Below are positions 1-13,400 of a stretch of 64,000 nt of DNA, piece after piece. The notes beneath the pieces were generated by a model. The model was not told the DNA's origin. It saw nothing but the letters and a program-made list of their open reading frames with translations, and searched no databases. The position numbers were made by a program, and so were the translations under genes. Where the stretch lies: assembly GCA_014925825.1 (NCBI GenBank), contig JACGCK010000139.1, forward strand, positions 54,650 through 118,649. Reading direction: 5' to 3'. Each line of letters begins with the position of its first letter. Position 1 is the first letter of the stretch. Origin of the DNA: Pholiota molesta (lineage: Eukaryota; Basidiomycota; Agaricomycetes; Agaricales; Strophariaceae).

Positions 1-2369
1 GGTCATCGTCGATGACCATCTCCCATTGGTGGAGAGCAGCAATAGTAAACGAAGCCTCTCGCTGCGATTTGGGAATACAAGTATCCTCAAAGTCACTGAT
101 CGCTCCACCCGCGAGTTCGAAAAGCCAAGCTAAATCACAGAAGAAAGAACATCAGAATGTCAGAAAAAAGGTTATTATGTACAAGATGATGAGTTGAAAG
201 CAAATTTCGGAGCGTAAAAATGGGTAACGAGAAGGGGGAAAGCAAGGAGATACGTACTGCAGCCGACTGGAGTATCAGCAAACTGCATGACAGTTTCATT
301 GATGATGTCGTCTGGCAGGGAAGAGATCAACGCTGAGCGGATGAACCACTGCCGGCCAGCTACGAAATGAATGTCTTTTAGCGATGATTCAAACGGCCAT
401 AATCACACGCCAGCGCTACCTTTTCCACGGAGGACTTGGGCAACGCTATCCTGTTGGTGCAAAAAGCTCTTTTCGTCGACCTCGTTGAGTAGGCACCTCT
501 CGCCGTCCCAAGACGATATGGCAGCCAAGTATTCTTGTCCCTTCTCCCTGGGTCCAACGTAGCACATTTGAACAACTACCAAGAATCCTTGCCTGCGGGG
601 CCCGCGGTAGGAGAACATTAGCGTAGAGTTCTCGGGGTGCTCCTTTGACACAGTCCCGGAAATGCTTGATCAAAGAAGGCGCAGTGGCCTTGTTAAACCT
701 ACTGTAAAGAAAGTTTCAGTTCAGTCTAGATTCAAAGCATGCACTCGGCCCGAAATAAATGTACGCACTAGAGCAAGTTCCCAGCAAAACAACAGGGACT
801 GGAAACGCCTTCGCTTTATAACGAGTGGCTATTCCGAAACAGGAGCCAGCGCCTCGTAGTCCCCACCAAAGATCTGTGGATAATTACAAGCCGCAACCAT
901 AAATTAGATTAGACGTCTAATTTGACGAAGAATACAGACCTGGGTAATCGTTTTCATTTATGATAATGATTCGACCATCCGCAAGGACCATTTCAACTTC
1001 GACGAGGTTGTCGACGCTAAGCCCATGAAGGCGACTCAGAAATCCGAAACCTCCAAGAGCATGATAGAAGATCCGACGGATGCGCCGCACTGTGTAAGAA
1101 AGACATCAGTCAGGCATCAACAGATGGTCAAGTGTCAAGTTACTGACAAGGGAACATGGTAGGGTATCCCATCTCCGCTACCGGTTAAGTATCTAGCCTC
1201 GAGCTTCTCCTTAGCAGTGAAGGTATCGATTTCCTTTTGGCGCATTCCCGCTCCGAAGGTTACAAAGGCATGCGGATGTATGGGCTCTGCTTGTGCTGGA
1301 ACAGCAACTTGCCCAAAGTCACCTGGTGCACTCGCAAATACAGAGTCGGGTACTGGGCCCCAAGAGGTTAATAATGGAGCCGTAGTGTATGTCGATTGTA
1401 AGGCGGCTGGCGGGGGAGCTGGAGGAAAATTGCTAGGGGTATCGAGATAACCGAAGGGATTTGCGTTTGCCGTATCACTATTCGAGTTCCCACCTATTTT
1501 GGTATCCTTTGAGATATGGATCCGCTATTAGCTAGGGTCGGAGGTGGAGATGGTGTGGTGCCAAGTGTGGAAGAGGATTGTGCTCGGGAGCCTCTCGAAT
1601 CGCTTGAATCAGAATTGATTGAGAACGACTGGTCATTAGGTGCTGAAGGTGTAGGAGAAACTGAAGGAGAAGTTGCGAACATTTCCGGATTATCGACACG
1701 ACGTCGAACAGATGGGGAAGGGCCATCTGAGTGCGTACTGGCAGGGATTGGACCACGCAAAAAAGATGCGACAGCATGGGACGCGGAGTCGTAATGTCGA
1801 AGATTAATATCTTCTTCTCTGCGCCGTTTTGAAGTGTTTGCAGCGGAGTTTTGCAATGTCATTTTGCCTTTGCTATTCGCGGGCGCTACGTCGCGTAAGC
1901 TGGTGAACGAACCGTCTTCCTTGGGAACTTCGATATCTACTTCGACCAACTTGCTGAGATCAATGATAATGTCGCCACCAATTGCCCATCCAGCTGTACC
2001 ATAGCCGCCTGCCTTAACCGATGGGGACAACGAGTGCTTTGTACAAAACAACACGATCCTGCAAGTCGACATCGAAGAGCAGCATTTGAGTTAAAATTCG
2101 ACCAAAATTAATATAAAACTTACTTGCTGACATCCTCTGCATCCAATGGGCACACAACAGCCTTCGCGGCGCTCACGACATTCCCATTGAAGATGGTAGA
2201 GTAGTCCAAGAATCTAATGGTGAAATTTGAGTTTGGGTACATTGTTTGGTTTTGAACGTTGAACGTTGAACACTCACCCTGTCTCCTCGCGACGATAAAC
2301 TGGGCCTCTGCAAGATGAGCCAAGCTCTTCGTACAGCTCGTTGGACAGGGTTTCGAAACTGGGAGGCAT
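1..2369 (-). CDS. FAD-binding (PCMH/berberine-bridge type) oxidoreductase, partial at C-terminus
   Basis: The gene reads leftward from an ATG at 2369 and runs off the window's left edge. Visible parts in order: an N-terminal exon ending in GAGGAGACAGG before a GT donor; the FAD-binding lobe with CPLDAEDVSK, KAGGYGTAGWAIGGD and DLSKLVEVDIE; a Ser/Pro-rich insert (about 1,500-1,850); then LGGFGFLSRLHGLSVDNLVE, WWGLRGAGSCFGIATRYKAK and the substrate lobe with QMCYVGPREKGQEYL. These are hallmarks of vanillyl-alcohol-oxidase/BBE-type flavoenzymes, which oxidise small organic substrates; the substrate cannot be read from sequence. At least five introns are visible. Between ELYANVLL and VVVQMCYVG the frame slips twice (about 580-612), each explained by one missing base. 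Given similar slips in housekeeping genes nearby, sequencing error is likelier than decay. Family assignment is firm, specificity unknown. Confidence 0.85.
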
Positions 2370-5300
2370 GGTGAAAATTGGTGTTTAATGGAATTGAGGA
2401 TAGAGTTTTCGAGTACCAGTATTCGGAGTGCTTTATAGCTCGACGGGAACTTAGCCCCAAGGCACCGCCGCGCCGCGATCAGATCAATATAGTAGCCTTA
2501 TATGGTTGATCTCCGACATATGCCCATTATGGAGATAGCATCGACGCGAGGCCGCCGAACTCAGAGTTTGTTAAACACATTCCCACTCTCGTGGCCGCCG
2601 CATTTTTTACATACAAAATATGTATGTAAAGTCGTCTATAAATGTTACGCTTTCAACAAGCCATGGGCTCTTCGGTCCTGTCCTACAAGGCGCCATTTCC
2701 GACCAGGACTTCTCCTGATAGCCTACTCAAAAGCTTACTTCCTGTTTATCGATTTTCCTGGTCGACTTTTCTGATGCAAGCACAGTCATTTCGGCGAAGG
2801 TATGCGCCTTCTAGTGGTTCCCGATATGCAAGGCAGCTGCCGCAGTACATCCTTATTGTCCATTTAGTAATAAGGATTCCTTCGAACCAACATCGAACCT
2901 GCCGATAATTATCTATCACACTGATAGTGCGCTGAGATTCAAATCGCTTCGGCTATAACGAGATCTGTCCAGATACATTAGCCCTGGTCATAATTTTCCT
3001 TCGAAATTCCTGTATATTAGAACGGAATATTGACCTCTGTGGTCTCTCTGCATCTTTACAAGTTCCCCGTGATCGGCAAGTGGGCTTCTCGCGGGGAGTA
3101 ACTCCAACCTCATTCTGCCTCTGAATCGGATGTGGTTTGCAGTCCAAGAGATACAAGATAGAAGGTCCCAAATTGTTGTCATTTTAGCTCATCTGACGGC
3201 AGGAACACACGGTACCATGTTTTACAGGACTATGTCCGCTCTCTTAAGTTTCCAATGACACCGCTTACAACGTTTCCATCTTTCTTCTCCATTATTTACA
3301 GAATTCCGAAAGAGAAATGGAAAATTTGGGTTTCAATTCTCTCATCGATAACCGGCAATCCAGTGATTTTCCGGGTGCACTATTATTTAGTACGCTCTTA
3401 TCATTTATCCAGCTGAAGTTCAGAGCTTTTCAAGTGTAAAATGTCGAGATCAACAAGTCCATGAGTTTAAGTCTGACCGCCAGCATAAATATTCAGTCTA
3501 TGGGCGAAAAGCGGAAGCCGCTATATTAATATTCAGTATATAAAAGATCTAATTTAAATGAACTAAAGCATAATCCATACACTTTAGATATCAATTTTCC
3601 ACGGACCAAAACATTCGCTGGGTTGGAAAGCAGGGTTGTAATCGCTTCAACTTCGAAGATAAAAGAATCGAAGGATGAAATCTCTATGTAATGAGAAGGC
3701 ACGCATGGGTACATCCGAATTTGGGCTTCCCATCTACTGAATCAGGTCCTGTCAAGACCTCTGCGTGGACGATGCATAGTAAGAAATAAGTGGAATAAAA
3801 GAAATGCTAAAATAATGATGGGTGCCGTAGCTGGTGTCTTAGGCCCGACGGGAATGGCACAGGCTTGTGCTGCACGAGGATGCAGTATATCGCACGGCAG
3901 TAACTTTCTATGCCCTTTTATCTTTCTCATGACTTATGTACTCTGTATCAGGTTTAATTGCATGACGCGCTGTGGCGTAGTCACTGTGAAATGTCCGGGA
4001 ACACGTCCACATCAGTGGTCGTTTTGAACGGATTCACCTCACTCGAAACGCTGGCTCGGGAACAAAATCAGACGTGGCTGTCTTCTGGAATAATACAAAA
4101 AGGTACGTCTATTCGGGTAGCGTAGCCATGATAGTGGGTTTCTCTACAAAACTTCTGCCAGACTTTCCAAGGATAACTCAGGCCGCAAGCCCGAATAACG
4201 GGGCTAAACCTGTAGGACTCAATGTAGAAAAATAAGACAAGGCGACATCAGTGATCATAAAGACTTTGCAAGTCCAAAAGACGAGTCTAGCAATATATAA
4301 CATAGTTTTGTGTGCACCAATTAACCGGGGATCCCTCGATCGGCACTTTGATCTCAGGCCAATCAGCAACTGATCTAATCTTCTCTAAAATTCAGCATAA
4401 TCAGATGACGCTCTGGCATCCTTGTATTCTCAAAGCTGCTTTCACTCGCATCAAGCCTCAGATGCATTTTCCATCCAATTTCACTGGCAGTACCCACTTG
4501 CAGAGACAGGAATTACCTTGATGACGCGCGCTTATTTCCCAGTGCACTTTTCCCCATCTGGTGCAGCAGGGTCATTTCAATTACATTCACCCCCACAAAT
4601 ATACATTGACTTAGGTATGTAATAATTACAAGTCTTCGAGAACGTCGATTGGCCGCCAACATGATTACTTGTCAGGCATGCCGCATCCGCAAAAGGTTTT
4701 ACTGCGCTTGTATTGTGCGCAATCAACGACTCTTACCTCGTTTCATAATCCCTTGCGCTGTGGGAGTTAGGCGGCAAATATGCAACCGCCATTATGCATG
4801 CTGCAAAAAGTACGGAAGTGTGGCGTGGCATGAGTCTGAAGCGCTGTTTCAAGCTTTACGGATATGTACCCCATGTGCATTTCAGACCGGATGTCGGAGA
4901 CTATGTAATGCGGTGATTAAACTGATGCTCATCTCCTTGCAAATGTGGCCTTGGAATAAAACTGTCTGATTTCACTGTTAACGAAGCAGTGGGAAGGCAG
5001 ATAACTTATAATGCTTGAACGGGATTTTACAAGATGAACAAACCTTTGTTTGGGATATGTCATAAAAATGCAGAAACGCAGTCACGGACTCACAGACTAC
5101 AGGTAATTTAGGTCTCGCACACTTAAGCGACTGGTATGTGCGAAGCATTTACACATACGTCTGAGAATCGACGTTTTCCGATATGTATGTAGTGTTCCCT
5201 GCTACACCATCATGTGGAATGTATATTGGACAGGTAAAGATCAATTGCGATTCTTCGAAGAAGAACACGATAAGAGGGCTAATATGAGTAGACCTTGATT

Positions 5301-5397
5301 TTGAATTCTAATACCACAAGATTAGATTGATGGTTTTTGGGAATATGCGAGTAACAGTACCGTGCAGATATCGCGCCCAAGAATATCATATAGATGG
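2370..5397. other. Intergenic stretch without a supportable gene
   Basis: About 3 kb, moderately AT-rich, between two leftward genes. The short ORFs here lack family motifs or consistent splice structure. The promoter of the FAD oxidoreductase should lie just right of 2369. One ORF at 4649-4969 is Cys-rich but does not form a recognisable zinc cluster. Decayed sequence or long untranslated regions are possible. Confidence 0.5.
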
Positions 5398-6053
5398 TCA
5401 TCTGGTGGGCTGGGAGGCAGTTGTGGAATTAATAGCATCGCCCGAGATGGTCATCTTGGCTATTTTGCCGTCAGCGTCCTCTATTTCGACTTCGATATCA
5501 CGATTTGCTCCTTCCGTGTCCAAAGTTGCTTCATCGTCTATTTGCTGCTCGGATCCCTCGGGTTCAAGCTTCATCACCTCCACAAACCATTTTGCGCCTT
5601 CTTCCCACCCAGCATTCTCAGCTTCGCCCAGCGGTGAATGTCCGGCGTTATTTTTGATATCGATGAGGTCGAGCCCCGGCCCATCTGGGTGCTGTATCAG
5701 CTTTTTGGCGACTTCTAGCTGCGAGTTGAGGGCAGCCCAATGAAGTGCAGTTGATCCTGAACTATTCTTCGCTGAAAGCAAGGATGAAGGAACGAGGGGA
5801 AGGAGATAGTTCAACAGCTCTGTTTTTATCCTGTATCTATCAGAACAAACATACCAGACTCAAAATTGATCTACTCACCTAGATGGCCATTGGCGGAACT
5901 CATGTGAAGAATCGAATTGTGGTTATCATCGCGGATGTCTGACAGAGAAGAAGCGCCGTGCTGGTTGACGAACGCTTGTACGTCCTCTAGATCGCCATAT
6001 CTGCAAGCCAGCAGGAGATCGGCCTTGTCTTCGTCTGAGAGGTTTGACGACAT
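5398..6053 (-). CDS. Yar1-like ankyrin repeat protein
   Basis: Two exons, 6053-5879 and 5819-5398, joined across an intron with a GTGAGT donor and CAG acceptor, give about 198 residues, matching the usual length of yeast Yar1 (about 200). The N-terminus MSSNLSDEDKADLLLACRYG is followed by ankyrin repeats: NSILHMSSANGHLELLNYLL, then STALHWAALNSQLEVAKKLI, then a looser NNAGHSPLGEAENAGWEEGA. The C-terminal third is acidic (IEVEIEDADGKIAKM) and disordered-looking. Yeast Yar1 is a small ankyrin chaperone of ribosomal protein Rps3 linked to 40S biogenesis; a similar role here is inference from architecture. The frame is intact throughout. The neighbour at 6668 is divergent, so the 614 bp between them is probably a shared promoter region. 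Confidence 0.85.
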
Positions 6054-6667
6054 GGATGGCGGTGCTAAAGGACTGATGGGAAATTTGGTGTCACAGATTC
6101 ACATGATAAAAAAATCAAATCTATTTGCCGATTGATTCAATGATTGTTACGCGTGGTGCACATCACGGGCCCTATTTTGCTTCTCCACTACGACCTCCTC
6201 CATTTCATGTGTTCATTCTTCCAGCATCACTACAGTGCAAGCAGTCTATCTTCCGCGATGAGGGCGGTGATCTGAGGCACCTTCGGGGGTCCTTAAAATT
6301 TGCTACCTTGTCTATTGTCTCCATATGTTCGTAACACACTACACCGGTCGTCGACGGAAACAGGCTCTCTGCATTGCGACCTGGAGACAGTCTGCCGAGT
6401 GTACGCCTAATCAAGATCGTCTCATCGAAATGTCCGGCTACCGAAAACAGGGGACATGGAGCGCATGATGAATAGGTTTTACTTTTAGCGTCAAGCTCCT
6501 ACACATTCGGACAGGCTGATAAATATACATATACCCATGATGAATTCTGCCGTTCTCTTTTGCAATTGCCCTATCCCGAGAAGGTCGTAGTCCCTCGCGA
6601 CCTCAAGGTGTTCCTCCCTTCTGTCATAACCGGCCTCACGAGTTGGCTTTCGTCTCTCTCTCTCGAT
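6054..6667. promoter_or_regulatory. Divergent intergenic region
   Basis: This gap lies between the start codons of the leftward ankyrin gene and the rightward membrane-protein gene, so it must carry both promoters. A pyrimidine-rich tract typical of fungal 5' leaders precedes the ATG at 6668. No specific operator was recognised. Confidence 0.4.
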
Positions 6668-8786
6668 GTCGCATTCTTCGCCTGCGAGCTACCTCGTTTG
6701 GTCGCTGATCACTGCCCTCGTACGTATGCGAGGACCACTATAATTTGTCTCTTTCTAACATCGTCCATCTAGTTAGGGTCGTTCCTGCTATTCCACTTAT
6801 GGTCTTTCGATCGCTTTAAATGTTTGAGGTAGAAGGCAATGTTACAGCATCCAAAGATACAGCTTAACCATGGTGTATTGTAGATGGAACAGTGGTGCAG
6901 GTTCTGGAGCATTTAAGCGGATCATGACCGTGAGTCCTTCGCGTCGCGCCCAAAGCAGCTTTTTATATGTTCTCCAGTATTCGTATCTGGTGACGGTGCC
7001 TATGATACTCATATACGCAGTGGGAAACGCCATTATCAAGTATCGTGAGGGCTTCATTGCTCATCCTATTTGGGAGGTGAATGCCTTCGTAGTGTCTTGA
7101 TTTTTGACCGGTTTCTTACCAATGGCCCCCCAGTTATCCCAAACCCTACCAGTTATGGGACCAAGATTCCAGGGAGACGATTTTCCCATTCATGCTTCTT
7201 TCTCCATTGGTTGGAGCTTTGAAATGTATGTCCTTTCCTCCGATTTGAAGAGAAAGATACAGGACTCAATCCCCCTTCCTTCCCAAGGGTCACTCATTTG
7301 GAAGGTAAGCATCGGTTTTTTTTTGCATCGTGTAAGCGCTGAATGTCTAAAAACAAATCAGAGTTATGCTTCTGGCTTTTCCTTATCAATTCGGGATCAG
7401 GCCAGCAGAACTGGTTCAAGAGTCTTTACTTCAGAACATGGGTCATTGGGTCTACAATCGCTGTAATCTACATGCCAGTGGTGACTATAGTAACTCGAGC
7501 GGACCCTCTAAAGGCATGTTCGCTCTACAATTCCCCAGCAGCTGTCGAGCTAACCCATCTAATCATAGAGCGAAGCATTCACCTTTTTGGCAGGTAGCTT
7601 GGGTAGTCTGTCACTGACCCTATGGTTCACACCCATTCTGTGCGACTCTCCGTCTCCCTCTCACATCGCCCAAATTTAACGCAGCTTAATCTAGATGGAC
7701 CTTCCCCTCCTTTTTAAACAATCTGGTATGTGATCATTCGTTACGGCAGCAAAAAAGCATCAGCTCAAGCTATATGGTTCTGATTGATTTCAGCGACTCG
7801 AAGGCGTTGATGTTGCAACAATCGTTCGGTTGACAAAGTTTTCTGAGATGAATGTTTGTCATTCCTGTAAAGTGTATGTATAAATCCCAGAGTGGCTAAT
7901 GTTCTCCGTGCAGATGATTCGGGTTGTGTTCCGCTTCCTGTTTACAGTGCCATTATTGATCTTGGGAGTTGACGGTGTCCGCCCTCATGTCCACATCAAT
8001 GAGAGCATGCTCTGGACAGGTCAGTCTCAGTCTTCAAAATTGCAACGCTTGATCACTAATAACGCATACTATGGACAGATTTCTTATCCATGGTCGCTGG
8101 ATTTGGATGTTGCATTTCTTCCGGCATCACTCTCGTGGTTTGTGCTCATTTTTTTTCTTCTTGACGACCGCAATCATCTAATATTCGTCTTTATTCCGCA
8201 GATATTTTTCCCGCGATCTATCGAGGGTGAGATAGCCGCGCGTGATGAAGCCAGAGAACGCAAGCGCACAAAATCATTTGGACGCTCGACCGCTGCAGCA
8301 GATGCCGAATCGGTGCAGATGCAGACATCGAGCTATGGTGGTCCAATATCGACTAATGGCGGCGGCACTTATCTTCTTACTTCTTCGCCCGTTAAGCAAA
8401 ACTTCGATTTGCAGAGCTTGGACGGTGGTATCGACGACCCTGCTATGGGCATTCCATATCGATCCGACAAGAACAACAAATGGGAGGACGAACGCAGAGA
8501 TATTCCTTCGGCTCTGCCACCTATCACACCTAACCGCAAAAAGACTGGGCGCGATATCGAAATGGGTAGTTTGGAGAGAATTGAGAGTCTGACAGAAACT
8601 AATCTGTCGGTGCATAACTTGAGGCAGTCCAATGTCAACCCAATGATCTCTAACTTCAAGTCGCCCATCGGTAAGCTTTACACTTCTTCCATGCAAATGT
8701 CCATTCTCTGATAATCGTTTTTAGAAATCATGTCTGGCGGTGTTGATAGCAGGAATGGATCACGGCTGACTTTCAGCCGCCGATAA
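6668..8786 (+). CDS. Multi-pass membrane protein conserved in Agaricomycetes
   Basis: At least eleven exons can be joined from ATG 6668 to TAA 8784-8786. Seven or eight hydrophobic segments are visible: YLVWSLITALLGSFLLFHLW, TVPMILIYAVGNAII, a third around 7,190, ELCFWLFLINSG, TWVIGSTIAVIYMPVVTIV, FLAGSLGSLSLTLWFTPILW, RFLFTVPLLILGVDGV and a last one ending in VIFFPRSIEGE. A charged, disordered cytoplasmic-type tail of about 170 residues follows. One intron (from about 7,513) uses a GC-AG donor. The topology resembles a receptor or transporter, but no motif fixes a function. In the exon near 7,128-7,225 the plausible protein (VIPNPY then IFPFM then SIGWSFEMV) needs three one-base corrections (about 7,070, 7,146, 7,200). 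These net to zero, so a different but open frame also exists there. Confidence 0.75.
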
Positions 8787-9523
8787 CTCACGGACTCGAG
8801 TATACCCCACCCCCATTCATAACCACTACCCCCATATGGCCATCCCTATGGACCACACATTCATTTTTTGCGTTTGAATCTGGTTTCAGCGAAAATGTTG
8901 TAGTTTAAGAACTATGGATAATTTAATCCTAGCTATTTTTATCATCCCTCGAATTCCCTTCGTCAAATCGACATTTCAATATAACTGACTCAGTGGAATG
9001 TTGTCTAATGTTGTTCTGTGTTCACCTTTTGTAGCCTAATCATTATTTGTATCTTCTCTTTGGTGTGTGTGTGTGTATGAAAACATTCTATCTATACCTT
9101 GAAAGTTGAGTACCTGCATTCTGATCATGTTCAGGATGTCGACGTTGTGTGTTGTGGTTTCGACTTGGTTTCGACTAAAATCACCGCCATGACAGTTGAC
9201 TTGGCCATGACTAGGAGCAAATGGCGGAATGAAGCTTGGTAGGATGACAGTTGATGATTCTTAAATGATATGGACTGATTATTGACTATTACAGTGCCTT
9301 ACAGTGCAGTGTAAAATGTTTGCCACGTTAAAAGTTGAATACTTTTTGATACTTTGTTGACATTTGTTGAGCATATACGCCGATGGAGAGGGTGCCATAC
9401 AGGACACAACAATCCGGGCCGCATGACTGGGTGCCTGAATTAACTCACTCCTGACATCCTCTCTTCAGTACAAAGAGCCATCGACTCGGACTCCTCTATC
9501 ATCCGTTGCCATCGTCTTGAAAT
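8787..9523. other. Intergenic; 3' end of membrane gene and promoter of CHY gene
   Basis: No coding signal. It contains a short GT microsatellite near 9,064-9,078 and AT-rich sequence typical of a 3' untranslated region, then the upstream region of the CHY zinc-finger gene. Confidence 0.4.
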
Positions 9524-10119
9524 ATGTGGTGGGTGTTTTGTAAATGCTCCTTCTACGCTGTCGCCTATCATCAGTATCAGCTACACGACATCTATCCATC
9601 CCAAACGGCGTTTCAATTCGGACGGCTAATCGAAAACCTTCTACAGCAAACACATTTTAAACGCGCAGGTATCTATCCGCGCACCATGTTGCAAACAGTG
9701 GTTCGACTGTCCGGAATGCCATGCTGAGCACAGAGCCATAAACTGGCCAAAACTACGGAGATGGCCTTCCTGTGTAAGAAGTGCAAAAAGGCATTCCGAA
9801 AGGATATGACGACGTATGAGGAGAGCGATGAATACTGCCCACATTGCGATAATCACTACGTGCGTCGATGTGCAGACACTTTCAGACACATTTTTGACAT
9901 GCATTCTTCTAGGTGATTGATGCCAAAACACCGCAGGCCGTCGTTGGAGTACAGGGAGAGGATGCCAGAGTTGACGCCCGGTACGCTAGCCCCTCTTTCC
10001 CCTGTCCATAAGTGCGATTTCTAAAATATGACATAGCATGCTCAAAGACGATCGATTGAAACAAGAACAAATCTATCTTCATGACAGAGGACGACGATTT
10101 CCTCGATCGGCTAGGATAG
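9524..10119 (+). CDS. CHY-type zinc finger protein
   Basis: The first exon is only five bases (ATGTG, 9524-9528); after a 118 bp intron the protein continues MCKHILNAQVSIRAPCC, KQWFDCPECHAE, then FLCKKCKKAFRKDM, EYCPHCDNHYV, GEDARVDARMLKDDR and the acidic end TEDDDFLDRLG. The ordered CxH, CC, CxxCH, CxxC, CxxC pairs are the CHY zinc-finger fold (Pfam zf-CHY), which includes yeast Hot13 of the mitochondrial intermembrane space; the role of this basidiomycete member is not established. Further introns follow the Y of DNHY and the R of VDAR. The frame slips by one base near 9,727 (after HAE) and again near 10,073, and the two compensate. Both sit at short runs and look like sequencing errors. 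It converges with the nuclease-helicase gene, about 330 bp away. Confidence 0.85.
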
Positions 10120-10452
10120 TTTCTGTCTAGGATCGATATATTTTTCACTCCCGGGGCGTCCGTCACCTTCAGCATTCCATCATTTTCTCTGTAGATCATA
10201 CCTCATTTTTCAGCAATATTCACAACTTCTCTTGTTTAATTACACTTACCGATGCTGAAGCTTTCACCATCCGAAAGACGCTTCGGATCTTACGAAAGGC
10301 AGTCTCACATAATGAATCTTCGAACATAGCCTCTAACAAACCGAAATAGTTTCTTTGCTATCAGGAATGAAATCTCTAGCGGCAACTGTTCAACAGAGAA
10401 GTGATGCAGCAATCGTTAGATGGTTGACCACTATAACACTACATATATACTA
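10120..10452. other. Convergent 3' intergenic region
   Basis: This gap lies between two genes pointing at each other. It should hold both polyadenylation regions; no further gene is visible. Confidence 0.4.
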
Positions 10453-13400
10453 TCATTTATAGACTATTTCAGTTCCTGCTTGAGAGAAGTTGTCAATGTT
10501 TAAAGGCAGTTTATAGGACCACGCCCTCTTCTCATAATCTTTGAGGAATGCGAATCCTTTGGCGATCTCTGCATCCGCTAGGACTTTCACAGACGGACAC
10601 AAGACTTCGTCAGAAGTGACCAGAATGCATAAAGTCTTCGCTCGACTAATAGCTACATTTAAGCGCCTTCGTTCGAGGAGGAAGCTCAGATCGGTTGTAG
10701 ATGCCCTTGGTAAAGAGAACAAGCAGATGACAAATTCTGCCTCGGAGCCTAAAGTGATATTTTAAAATAATATCTAATGCAGTAGAAATGTTACCAACCT
10801 TGGAGGCGTTCAATGGTGTCTACTGTGACTGTAGATCCAGAAGAGAAGCGCTGGAAATCCGCTCCCATTCCTTTTTGACTTCTGGCTGGGCAAGAGCAGC
10901 GTTGACTGCTTCTCGTTGAATCCTATGAGGCGTAGCCACGAATATATCTTCGTGTGGGGAACACCTTTGCAACAGTTTAACTATAGATGCAGCGACAGCG
11001 GCTTCACCTTGCACTGTGCTTCATACCCGACATGTTCAGTATGAGAAGACCAAGTTTGCAAGCGAATAAGAGAGAGCGACACTGGTAGGTGTGCCAGAGA
11101 TGCATCTACGGGAGTTCCAGGGAGATGATTGGAGCGATCGAATGTATCTTGGGTGCGACAAGGACCGTCTGGGGTTGCTTGGACATCACTGCAGAGAGCG
11201 CCACCAAGAAGGTTTGCACTCCGCACGATATGGTCGGATTGCCGATATCCGTCTCGCTGTTGCTGCCCGATAAACTCTTCAGCGCTTCGGCCAATTTGCG
11301 TGCTTGCACCTTTTGTGGCTTGAATTGACGTGCATAGATCGTGGAAACAAATTCTCCCAAATCAGGGTTCAATCTACGCAGAGCATGAGAAGTGATGTAT
11401 TTTGACGAACGACTTGAGCATACCGGAAATTCTCTGTCAGCTGAACCACAGTGTTTTGAGAAGCGGGAGCGTCGGCCTCCTCCTGGGATCCAGAAAGTAT
11501 TTGACTTTTCTCACGGAACGGGGACAGATGCGCGAACATAACGCAGTCCAATACTGATCCAAAGAGCGAATCAGACTTTGACTGGGGGTATTGGGCACTC
11601 AGAATCGGCGCCAACTGTTCCGAATCCCCAGCGATAATAATGCGCCCATGCATGCGAGTGAGCGAAGCACCAACGAGATTGCGCCTAGAGAAATTGACCA
11701 GCTTCGTCAACAATAACGCAGTCGACTTGCATGTTGTGCCTTTTCGTGAAATTGGAGAGCTAAATCGCTATCCATCAGATTATGTCTTGAACCAATTGAA
11801 TCCTCTTACTTGGAAAAGCGTGCCAGCGTAAATGTGAATACCGGATCCCGACTTCGGAGGTGCTGGATGATCGTTACCTCGATTGACCACGTCAATATGC
11901 ACATCATCCAGCCATTTGAGTGGTAGGGACTCGATGGAGCGATAGGCTGCCATTAACTTTACGAGTTTGCTTCGGCAAGCTTCGATGGCTGAATGAGTAA
12001 AGGCCGTTATGAAAATGATTTTTCGGACTTCGCCACTGTGGCGACGCTCCACCTCCAGTAAGCGTAAAAGAGATAGAGATATCGTGTACGTCTTTCCAGT
12101 ACCTGTCGTTACAGAATAAGTAACACTTTCATATCGCATGAACATCTGTGACGCACCTGGAGGTCCCCAGATAATAGAAAGCCGATTTGACAATATCCGC
12201 TGCGCGGCTCTGTGTTGCGATGCTTTCAGAACGAGAGAGCCAGCAACGTCATTTCCCAAATTTTGAGGTCACGAAAAAGCTTTTGGATCTCAGCCTCGGT
12301 CTTGACATATTTCTTCGCATCATGGATCTTGCCAAACGAAGCCGGAGCGGTGATAAGTGCAAGAAGGGTACTCATGATGCATGTCATCCTCGTCCTCGTC
12401 CTCGTCTGCCCATAAGGCTCCTTCGGATTCCCATTGAAGTCGCATTCGAAGAGAGACGACAAAATCTTGGAGGTGTTGAAGTCGACGAGGCGAGGCGACA
12501 GGCGATAGATGTCGCCGACTTTCAAAATATTATTGGTCCATTTTCCCCGGGCCAAATTCGTAAAGCAACCATGTGCTGTGTTTCCCCTTCTCCATAAAAA
12601 CATTGCGAACATCCGCGACGACGAGCTCTTGCTGTACCCTGGGATCTTGCTGTCCCCAAGTCGGCATCGCCCATCGCGCGAGGGGGAACACCAGCCCAGA
12701 AACTGCCAAGTCATCAAACAAAGCTCCACAGGCAGCACGTCTTCGGAGGTTGTTCGTGATCGGTCGATTTGGCGACATCGTGCACAAGCAGTTTGTCATA
12801 AAGTGCCCAGTCTTTGTCAATGGCTGGCACATCCACTTCCCCAGACACAAGGCGAAATATGTATTCGGGACCGTTAGAGTTCTGAACCATATGAGAGTAT
12901 TCCAGTGTTGGCGCTCCATGACAGCCGTCGATGCGGGATTGCCATAGTTCGGTTAGTTTTGCCAATACTTCAAACTAAGAGTGTGACTTAATGAACTAAA
13001 ACCAAAGATAATGACAAAGCGTACCTGTTGCATGAAGAACAACTTGCGGAATGCGGTTCCTTGCAAAGATCCATAACACATGTGAGAGGATCTTGGCTTC
13101 ATTGACGCATAGGGATTGTTGCGAAGTGGTAACAACACGACTTCGAAAGTCCTTCAGCACCGTATAAATTAAATGGTTGCGTCGGAGCAACAAAGTGTCC
13201 AGCGCCTCTCCGTGATCCACATTCTTGTACGCAGCAAAAATTTCCTCGTCAGTGGGGCACGCTCCCTCGGAGGGGAGCAGTATCGATACACAATCCGGAA
13301 GGTCCCAATACCCTGGTATAGGTAACGCAAGCTGACGCTCGATCTCTTTCTTCAGCGCCACGACCTTAGAAAGCTGTCCAATCTCCTTCCGACGCTGCTC

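Noticed and set aside
4649..4969. 106-codon Cys-rich ORF, possible zinc-cluster protein
   Set aside because: The cysteine spacing (CQACRIRKRFYCAC...) does not fit a Zn2Cys6 cluster with its usual six cysteines, there is no splice context, and nothing extends it to a full gene.
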